Positions 56,701 through 64,000 of a DNA stretch of 64,000 bases are shown one piece after another. This DNA is from Limnomonas spitsbergensis (lineage: Eukaryota > Chlorophyta > Chlorophyceae > Chlamydomonadales). Each line of letters begins with the position of its first letter. Positions within the stretch are counted from its first letter, which is position 1. The stretch spans positions 930,001 to 994,000 of the forward strand of contig JAYJMM010000079.1 in assembly GCA_037349105.1 (NCBI GenBank), given 5' to 3'. The notes beneath the pieces are model-generated. The model was given only the letters and a program-made list of their open reading frames with translations, was not told the DNA's origin and ran no database searches. Position numbers and translations under genes: made by a program.

Positions 56701-58826
56701 TACTGGCACACGCAACCTTTTATCTAAGAGAAGCATCATTTGCACATCGTCCATGCAGTTCAGTACCATATCAGAGCTCATGGCTAACGCAGCCTCACCA
56801 CTCCCTTCATCTATCCTTCAGTGTTTATTTTAGTCAGCAGTACACCACTATCAGCTACAGTTCAGCTACACTGTGGCCCCCGGCCACAAGCCCCTAGTGG
56901 GGCCACCCCTGCTGCTTGGGCCACCGGCCGGAGGCCGGTCCAGGTTTGGAGGGAATCAGTCGGCCCAGGGGTGGCCGCGGGGCGGCCCAGCAAAGGTGGT
57001 CCGGTACCGACAAGAATAAACGCTGCTATCCTTCCTATGCATGTTCCCCCATTCCCGCCTGTATAAATTGTGCATGTTGGTCGTGTGCATTTCATGCTCC
57101 TGCTCGTTGCTCATCAGCTATCAACCAGGGCCACAGGCGCACCCGGGCTGTTAGTTCTCAGTGTTTGCGTATCAGGTTTTCTAGGGTCGGACGGCCGACC
57201 TCATATACTTTTTAAATCCAATCAACAGAGTACCTGTACAGCAGTAATAAACACTCTTTTAAAGCAGGAGTGCCCCGTGATATTTCGGAAAGGAGTCCAT
57301 CCGACTGCCGGCCTGCATCTCGCTCCCCCTGACCCCCTGTTCTAACTGACCCGCCATAGCCACTTTCCCCCTTCAAGGGTATACAGACCGGGCTTGGGCG
57401 TCTCGTCAACCTGTACTTCCCAAAATTCACGGCGATCTCTTTTATTTTATTTTCATCGTAGCACGGTACCCCGTATTTCTTTTTTCGGCTACGAGTCCAC
57501 CTTCGACCGTTCGACGGGTCTCCCCGCGGCCGTCTGAGGCCCGATTAGGCACAAACCTGGACTGGCCCACGACTGGTGGCCAGATCATTAAGGCCGGCCA
57601 AAAATAGGGCCTCCGGCGAGCAGCCGGAGTGTAGCTGGCATTTAGCTGAGTCCTGAAAAAGAAACACTGGTCGTACCTGTGCCACCCATGTGTGCCCACC
57701 TAACCACCTAACCAACTCACCAAGGTAACCACTTCACCATATACTGGTAAGAGGGACTGAAGAAGAAAACACTGTGGGGAGGAAGTAGAACCATACCGTA
57801 TCTAAAATCCAAAATAGCTGACCACCCACCTGGCCGCCTCCTCACAACAGGGAGCCCCCCTTCGAGGATGCATCACCAAGCCAGATCATCCGTGCCGTCT
57901 GCTCCGGTCGGCGACCCTCCTTTCAGACCCTGATGCAGAAAGCTAATGTACACACCCACAGCCCTCAGCAGCAGCAGCCAGAGCAGCAGCAAAAGGAGCA
58001 ACAGGAGCAGGAGCAGCAGGAACAACAGCAGGAGGAGAAGACACAACATCTTCAGGTGCAACAGGAGCAGCAGCAGCAACAGGAGCGACAGGAGCAGCAG
58101 GAACAACAGCCACAGGTGGAGAAGACACAACAACTACAGGTGCAACAGCCGCAGCAGCAGCAACACCAGTTTGGCCCCAGTAGCCCCACGGGGCATGCCC
58201 TGCTTCTCCCTCCAGTGACGCATTCCCTGCAGCAGCATGAGCAACAGCAACAGCTACAGCTACAGCTGCAGCAACAACAGCAACAGCTACAGCAACAACA
58301 GCAACAGCCACAGCAACAACAAGAACACCTGCAGCAACAACAGCAGCAGATACTGCAGCAACATCGTGCCCTGAGTGGCTCATTTGGGAATGACCATCTT
58401 TCCCCCTCAGAGGCACATCACTGGCAGCAACAGGAGCAACAGCTTCATCTGCTGCAACAACAACAGCAACAAAATCAACAGCAGCAACAGCAGCAACAAG
58501 GGCAACAGCAGCAACAGCAGCAACAATGCTTCCAGTACGGACAAGGCTTGGATGTTGCAATCCCGGCTGTGTCCATAGCCCGTTGCTCCTCTGCCACCTC
58601 TGTCGCCGATGTTGCTGCTGCCGCCTCTGCCGCCTCAGCCGCTATCGCGGCGACCATGGCCCGAGGCGCATCAGCTTCCTCTGCGGCCGCGGCCTCTCGG
58701 TCGTCTCGCGCCGAGCTCGGCCGCCTCATCGAGAGCTGCTGGCCGCGAGAGGCGGCGCTGCGGCCGTCCTTTATGGATGTGCTGCAGGTACTGGAGGGCT
58801 TAAGGCTCGGCAGGTGGGAGGCCTGA
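50722..58826 (+). CDS. TKL/Raf-like protein kinase, probably catalytically inactive
   Basis: Supported exons: 50878-51275, 52568-52700, 53860-54206, 55304-55393, 56130 (or 56133)-56419, 57851-58826; intron phases 0,1,0,0,2 all agree and the frame ends at TGA 58824. A 67-nt upstream exon 50722-50788 fits by phase but is weak, and the start codon was not found. Kinase subdomains in order: [15 protein letters not shown] (I), VAVKKL (II), [15 protein letters not shown] (V), [12 protein letters not shown] (VIa), [13 protein letters not shown] (VIb), HISGFGLA (VII), YSAPELI (VIII), [16 protein letters not shown] (IX), [13 protein letters not shown] (X) and [14 protein letters not shown] (XI). The glycine loop is eroded, the catalytic-loop Asn is Arg and DFG is GFG, so both metal-binding residues are lost. 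Exon 3 has a Gly-Ser linker; the last exon inserts about 230 Gln- and Ala-rich residues between X and XI. Confidence 0.85.
51340..52480 (+). repeat. 50-bp minisatellite (14 copies) framed by decayed copies of the glycine-loop exon end
   Basis: Array unit: GACCAGGGGGACAGGTTTGT, GGACAGAAGGGCAGGGTGGC, AGGTGGAGGA (51421-52107). Before it (51340-51405) and after it (about 52115-52200 and 52330-52400) the sequence resembles the exon 50878-51275 end plus donor: CATCAATCTCGGCATTGTGC...GTGTATAAGGTGCTCAGG against CATCAACGCCGGCAGTGTCA...GTATGGAAGGTGCGCAGG. Confidence 0.85.
52494..52545 (-). mobile_element. hAT-like MITE family A fragment
   Basis: GAACTGTAGCTGACATGTAG and GAAAAAATAAACTTTG only; shortly before the acceptor of kinase exon 52568-52700. 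Confidence 0.5.
52701..53055 (+). repeat. Two downstream copies of kinase exon 2 end plus donor
   Basis: GGCGCAATGCCACAACGACC, GCAGAGGGTCCAACAC and GTGAGCTTTCAGGAAACTTT of the exon/intron junction at 52700 recur at 52797-52880 (donor GTGAGC intact) and 52921-53010 (donor changed to ATAAGC). Each copy ends with AATGCAGAATC and GTTCTGGTGAAGC. Confidence 0.9.
53100..53200 (+). mobile_element. Retroposon family S2 copy
   Basis: GGTAGCGGCACGGAGGCAGC, GGCCCATGCCGCACTGTCTC, CCTCACGCCC, then TTTTCTTTCTATTTG tail. Confidence 0.55.
53705..53850. repeat. CCTGATCTGAAATCTGAT repeat before kinase exon 3
   Basis: Units of 10-20 bp with TCTGATCTGAAAC and CCTGATCGGGAGC, ending at the acceptor (CATTCCTTAG, 53859). 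Confidence 0.8.
54274..54605. repeat. 10-bp pyrimidine repeat CTCCTTCCTC, about 32 copies
   Basis: Nearly pure; purine-pyrimidine asymmetric tract in the intron after kinase exon 3. A run of this kind can form triplex DNA. Confidence 0.95.
54845..54945 (+). mobile_element. Retroposon family S2 copy
   Basis: TTAACGGCGCGGATGTGGGT, GCGTTGTTTTCTTAACCTCC, ACGCCC...GGGCGTAG and a (CTTT)4 tail. Intronic. Confidence 0.65.
55435..55690. repeat. Degenerate repeat with CATGCCGTATCAT and CTTGGTAGAAAA
   Basis: Short units CGTATCATGC and ATCTTGGTAGAAAAC recur irregularly in the intron after kinase exon 4. Confidence 0.65.
56819..57025 (+). mobile_element. hAT-like MITE family A, best copy
   Basis: 207 bp, ends CAGTGTTTATTTTAGTC and GACAAGAATAAACGCTG, perfect 8-bp target duplication CTATCCTT (56811-56818, 57026-57033). 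In the intron before the last kinase exon. Confidence 0.9.
57471..57669 (-). mobile_element. hAT-like MITE family A copy
   Basis: Ends CCGTATTTCTTTTTTCGG and CCTGAAAAAGAAACACTG; flanks ACGGTACC and GTCGTACC agree in six of eight bases, consistent with an older insertion. Confidence 0.7.
57951..58545 (+). repeat. CAG/CAA trinucleotide-rich coding repeat (poly-Gln)
   Basis: In-frame CAG/CAA runs in the last kinase exon give long Gln stretches, mixed with Glu and Val early on and interrupted by unique segments such as [13 protein letters not shown]. Confidence 0.9.
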
Positions 58827-58923
58827 CCCTCAGGGTCTGAGCATTCCCGGATATGAGGATCGCCCGTCGAGCAGCCGTGACAGCAGGGTTAAGCTAGAGG
58901 CGCTGAAGGGCTTGCGCCTTGGC

Positions 58924-59114
58924 CAAGTTTTTATTTTCGGCCTCGTGGCAACCTTTAGCAAGCTGCCCAGAGGCCGTCAGAGGCCCGATTGCGACCCAAC
59001 CTGGACGGGCCGGCGGCCGGCGACCCAAGCAGCATACCTGGCCACACCTGGGGCCTCCGGCGGGAGGCTGGATTGTAGCTGACATGTAGCTGAGTCATTG
59101 AAAATGAAACACTG
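58924..59114 (-). mobile_element. hAT-like MITE family A copy in the kinase 3' flank
   Basis: Ends CAAGTTTTTATTTTCGG and GAAAATGAAACACTG; core GTAGCTGACATGTAGCTGAG. It starts about 98 nt after the kinase stop, so it is probably in the 3' UTR. Target duplication not visible. Confidence 0.7.
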
Positions 59115-59239
59115 CGAGGTGGGCAGCCTATTAACTGTCTATATGCTGGTACATATATTTATCTTCACACTGTTTTTACTGTGCCATTGAGGTGGGTCCG
59201 GTCTACCAGTAGGAGCGTAGTGCAGCAGTTGGAACTTGA

Positions 59240-59660
59240 CGCCTTAAGAGTGGCAACGGCGCGGGTGTGGCGGCGGCCCATGCTGCGCTCTTACTTTTCA
59301 GCCCCACGTGGTAGTCGTAGTATTTCGGCCTTCCGACGTATTGGGCGTGAAAACCTTCTAGGGTTTTTTTTGTGCCCGGGAGGGAGTAGCTAAAATAGGT
59401 GCCTGATGACAACAGCACAGTTGTGGCCTTGGCCCATGCTGCGTTGATAAATTTCCGTCCCACGTCCAGTTCTTTTTGTCCCCCAGCGTCTCAGTTTTCT
59501 CTTTCTGACGTCTCGGACATGAAAACCCTGCTATGGGGTTTCTTGTTTGTGCCTGGTAGGTAACATACAACATGCTTTCGTAATGGCTATGGCATGGATA
59601 TGACCTCGGCACTGTTTCCTGGACCCTCGTTTTCCATTTCGGGGTTTTGGTGGCCTTCAA
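59240..59660 (+). repeat. Decayed family S2 copies
   Basis: Three degenerate copies: GGCAACGGCGCGGGTGTGGC...CCCATGCTGCGCTC (59250), AACAGCACAGTTGTGGCCTT...CCCATGCTGCGTTG (59415) and ATGGCATGGATATGACCTCG (59590). Tails are not preserved. Confidence 0.5.
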
Positions 59661-59825
59661 CAGCTGACAGCGTTAGCCCATCCACCCAAAACTTTTTTTT
59701 TTGTGAAAGCCAGGCATGCGATGCAGAATGGCGGAGGTGCGTGTTAGTATAGCGACCTGCCTCAGGCAGGGCTTTGTGTATGGATATCAGCCGCATGCGG
59801 CATGCGTTATCAGGATAAGTACGAT

Positions 59826-62800
59826 ATATGAGGGGGGAGGAATGGGAGGAATTCTTCGATTGAAGGGGAGGAATGGGAGGAATTACTTGATTGAAGGGGA
59901 GGAATGGGAGGAATTCCTCGATTGAAGGGGAGGAATGGGAGGAATTCTTCGATTGAAGGGGAGGAATGGGAGGAATTCCTCGATTGAAGGGAAGGAATGG
60001 GAGGAATTCCTCGATTGAAAGGGGAGGAATGGGAGGAATTCCTCGATTGAAGGGGAGGAATTCTTCGATTGAAGGGGAGGAATGGGAGAAATTCCTCGAT
60101 TGAAGGGGAGGAATGGGAGGAATTCTTCGATTGAAGGGAAGGAATGGGAGGAATTCTTTGATTGAAGGGGAGGAATGGGAGGAATTCTTCGATTGAAGGG
60201 GAGGAATGGGAGGAATTCCTCGATTGAAGGGGAGGAATGGGAGGAATTCTTCGATTGAAGGGGAGGAATGGGAGGAATTCCTCGATTGAAGGGGAGGAAT
60301 GGGAGGAATTCTTCGATTGAAGGGGAGGAATGGGAGGAATTCCTCGATTGAAGGGGAGGAATGGGAGGAATTCTTCGATTGAAGGGGAGGAATGGGAGGA
60401 ATTCCTTGATTGAAGGGGAGGAATGGGAGGAATTCCTCGATTGAAGGGGAGGAATGGGAGGAATTCCTCGATTGAAGGGGAGGAATGGGAGGAATTCTTC
60501 GATTGAAGGGGAGGAATGGGAGGAATTCCTCGATTGAAGGGGAGGAATGGGAGGAATTCTTCGATTGAAGGGGAGGAATGGGAGGAATTCCTTGATTGAA
60601 GGGGAGGAATGGGAGGAATTCCTCGATTGAAGGGGAGGAATGGGAGGAATTCTTCGATTGAAGGGGAGGAATGGGAGGAATTCCTCGATTGAAGGGAAGG
60701 AATGGGAGGAATTCCTCGATTGAAAGGGGAGGAATGGGAGGAATTCCTCGATTGAAGGGGAGGAATTCTTCGATTGAAGGGGAGGAATGGGAGAAATTCC
60801 TCGATTGAAGGGGAGGAATGGGAGGAATTCTTCGATTGAAGGGGAGGAATGGGAGGAATTCTTTGATTGAAGGGGAGGAATGGGAGGAATTCTTCGATTG
60901 AAGGGGAGGAATGGGAGGAATTCCTCGATTGAAGGGGAGGAATGGGAGGAATTCTTCGATTGAAGGGGAGGAATGGGAGGAATTCCTCGATTGAAGGGGA
61001 GGAATGGGAGGAATTCTTCGATTGAAGGGGAGGAATGGGAGGAATTCCTCGATTGAAGGGGAGGAATGGGAGGAATTCCTTGATTGAAGGGGAGGAATGG
61101 GAGGAATTCCTTGATTGAAGGGGAGGAATGGGAGGAATTCCTCGATTGAAGGGGAGGAATGGGAGGAATTCCTCGATTGAAGGGGAGGAATGGGAGGAAT
61201 TCTTCGATTGAAGGGGAGGAATGGGAGGAATTCCTCGATTGAAGGGGAGGAATGGGAGGAATTCTTCGATTGAAGGGGAGGAATGGGAGGAATTCCTTGA
61301 TTGAAGGGGAGGAATGGGAGGAATTCCTCGATTGAAGGGGAGGAATGGGAGGAATTCCTTGATTGAAGGGGAGGAATGGGAGGAATTCCTCGATTGAAGG
61401 GGAGGAATGGGAGGAATTCTTCGATTGAAGGGGAGGAATGGGAGGAATTCCTCGATTGAAGGGGAGGAATGGGAGGAATTCCTCGATTGAAGGGGAGGAA
61501 TGGGAGGAATTTCTCGATTGAAGGGGAGGAATGGGAGGAATTCTTCGATTGAAGGGGAGGAATGGGAGGAATTCTTCGATTGAAGGGAAGGAATGGGAGG
61601 AATTCTTTGATTGAAGGGGAGGAATGGGAGGAATTCTTCGATTGAAGGGGAGGAATGGGAGGAATTCCTCGATTGAAGGGGAGGAATGGGAGGAATTCTT
61701 CGATTGAAGGGGAGGAATGGGAGGAATTCCTCGATTGAAGGGGAGGAATGGGAGGAATTCTTCGATTGAAGGGGAGGAATGGGAGGAATTCCTCGATTGA
61801 AGGGGAGGAATGGGAGGAATTCTTCGATTGAAGGGGAGGAATGGGAGGAATTCCTTGATTGAAGGGGAGGAATGGGAGGAATTCCTCGATTGAAGGGGAG
61901 GAATGGGAGGAATTCCTCGATTGAAGGGGAGGAATGGGAGGAATTCCTCGATTGAAGGGGAGGAATGGGAGGAATTCCTCGATTGAAGGGGAGGAATGGG
62001 AGGAATTCTTCGATTTAAGGGGAGGAATGGGAGGAATTCCTTGATTGAAGGGGAGGAATGGGAGGAATTCCTCGATTGAAGGGGAGGAATGGGAGGAATT
62101 CCTCGATTGAAGGGGAGGAATGGGAGGAATTCCTCGATTGAAGGGGAGGAATAGGAGGAATTCCTCGATTGAAGGGGAGGAATGGGAGGAATTCCTCGAT
62201 TGAAGGGGAGGAATGGGAGGACTTCTTCGATTGAAGGGGAGGAATGGGAGGAATTCCTCGATTGAAGGGGAGGAATGGGAGGAATTCCTTGATTGAAGGG
62301 GAGGAATGGGAGGAATTCCTTGATTGAAGGGGAGGAATAGGAGGAATTCCTCGATTGAAGGGGAGGAATGGGAGGAATTACTCGATTGAAGGGGAGGAAT
62401 GGGAGGAATTCCTTGATTGAAGGGGGGGAATGGGAGGAATTCCTCGATTGAAGGGGAGGAATGGGAGGAATTCCTCGATTGAAGGGGAGGAATGGGAGGA
62501 ATTCTTCGATTGAAGGGGAGGAATGGGAGGAATTCTTCGATTGAAGGGGAGGAATGGGAGGAATTCCTCGATTGAAGGGGAGGAATGGGAGGAATTCCTC
62601 GATTGAAGGGGAGGAATGGGAGGAATTCTTCGATTGAAGGGGAGGAATGGGAGGAATTCCTCGATTGAAGGGGAGGAATGGGAGGAATTCCTCGATTGAA
62701 GGGGAGGAATGGGAGGAATTCTTCGATTGAAGGGGAGGAATGGGAGGAATTCCTCGATTGAAGGGGAGGAATGGGAGGAATTCTTCGATTGAAGGGGAGG

Positions 62801-64000
62801 AATGGGAGGAATTCCTCGATTGAAGGGGAGGAATGGGAGGAATTCCTTGATTGAAGGGGAGGAATGGGAGGAATTCCTTGATTGAAGGGGAGGAATGGGA
62901 GGAATTCCTCGATTGAAGGGGAGGAATGGGAGGAATTCCTCGATTGAAGGGGAGGAATGGGAGGAATTCTTCGATTGAAGGGGAGGAATGGGAGGAATTC
63001 CTCGATTGAAGGGGAGGAATGGGAGGAATTCTTCGATTGAAGGGGAGGAATGGGAGGAATTCCTTGATTGAAGGGGAGGAATGGGAGGAATTCCTCGATT
63101 GAAGGGGAGGAATGGGAGGAATTCCTTGATTGAAGGGGAGGAATGGGAGGAATTCCTCGATTGAAGGGGAGGAATGGGAGGAATTCTTCGATTGAAGGGG
63201 AGGAATGGGAGGAATTCCTCGATTGAAGGGGAGGAATGGGAGGAATTCCTCGATTGAAGGGGAGGAATGGGAGGAATTTCTCGATTGAAGGGGAGGAATG
63301 GGAGGAATTCTTCGATTGAAGGGGAGGAATGGGAGGAATTCTTCGATTGAAGGGAAGGAATGGGAGGAATTCTTTGATTGAAGGGGAGGAATGGGAGGAA
63401 TTCTTCGATTGAAGGGGAGGAATGGGAGGAATTCCTCGATTGAAGGGGAGGAATGGGAGGAATTCTTCGATTGAAGGGGAGGAATGGGAGGAATTCCTCG
63501 ATTGAAGGGGAGGAATGGGAGGAATTCTTCGATTGAAGGGGAGGAATGGGAGGAATTCCTCGATTGAAGGGGAGGAATGGGAGGAATTCTTCGATTGAAG
63601 GGGAGGAATGGGAGGAATTCCTTGATTGAAGGGGAGGAATGGGAGGAATTCCTCGATTGAAGGGGAGGAATGGGAGGAATTCCTCGATTGAAGGGGAGGA
63701 ATGGGAGGAATTCCTCGATTGAAGGGGAGGAATGGGAGGAATTCCTCGATTGAAGGGGAGGAATGGGAGGAATTCTTCGATTTAAGGGGAGGAATGGGAG
63801 GAATTCCTTGATTGAAGGGGAGGAATGGGAGGAATTCCTCGATTGAAGGGGAGGAATGGGAGGAATTCCTCGATTGAAGGGGAGGAATGGGAGGAATTCC
63901 TCGATTGAAGGGGAGGAATAGGAGGAATTCCTCGATTGAAGGGGAGGAATGGGAGGAATTCCTCGATTGAAGGGGAGGAATGGGAGGACTTCTTCGATTG
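59826..64000. repeat. 31-bp satellite with EcoRI site, about 134 copies, 1767-bp higher-order repeat
   Basis: Unit: GGGGAGGAATGGGAGGAATT plus CCTCGATTGAA; variants TTCTTCG and CCTTG for CCTCG. Most units carry GAATTC. Rare variants recur at exactly 1767 bp (57 units): CGATTTAAGG at 62011 and 63778, GGACTTCTTCG at 62221 and 63988, AATTTCTCG at 61508 and 63275. The array continues beyond the window. Confidence 0.97.

Noticed and set aside
59826..64000. CRISPR-like array
   Set aside because: Head-to-tail satellite with no unique spacers, eukaryotic context and no cas genes.

Overview
The window reads as nuclear DNA of a eukaryote, most likely a green alga (chlorophyte or prasinophyte). The evidence is intron-rich genes with GT-AG (and one GC-AG) introns, N-termini that look like plastid transit peptides, two genes of plant/algal type, poly-Gln and Gly-Ser insertions in coding exons, CCCTAAA-like motifs, and a decayed Ty3/gypsy element. 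No prokaryotic gene, operon or CRISPR array is present. The species cannot be named from the sequence.

Layout. 1-2040: minus-strand remnant of Ty3/gypsy pol, with frameshifts. 2-8.8 kb: repeats and SINE/MITE copies, no gene recognised. 8.8-21.4 kb, minus strand: a shikimate-kinase-like gene (five well-supported exons at 8814-14110) with a probable plastid-targeted first exon at 21041-21355 and weak exon candidates at 19654-20157. 21.4-25.2 kb: divergent intergenic region full of SINE copies. 25255-47789, plus strand: a complete 11-exon gene for an NAD(P)-binding Rossmann/SDR protein (YeeZ-like epimerase family); all exon phases agree and give 431 codons. 50.7-58.8 kb, plus strand: a TKL/Raf-like protein kinase gene, 5' end uncertain, whose catalytic residues are degenerate. 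59.8-64.0 kb: a 31-bp satellite with an EcoRI site in nearly every unit, running off the window.

The most unusual property is in the introns. They are large (up to 9.4 kb) and made almost entirely of tandem repeats. At about a dozen junctions in all three genes, part of the repeat is visibly a tandem copy of the neighbouring exon-intron junction: the end of an exon plus its donor repeated downstream, or an acceptor plus the start of the next exon repeated upstream. The clearest case is a perfect 52-nt duplication of the end and donor of SDR exon 8. This looks like a local mechanism that enlarges introns and creates decoy splice sites.

Mobile DNA: a hAT-like MITE family with 8-bp target duplications (about 12 copies), a SINE family with tRNA-like promoter boxes, a second retroposon family with a (CTTT)n tail (one tail has grown into a 550-bp GAAA/GGAA tract), a TA-flanked MITE-like family, and a palindromic element. 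The three genes have no evident joint pathway. Two of the three encode probable pseudo-enzymes.
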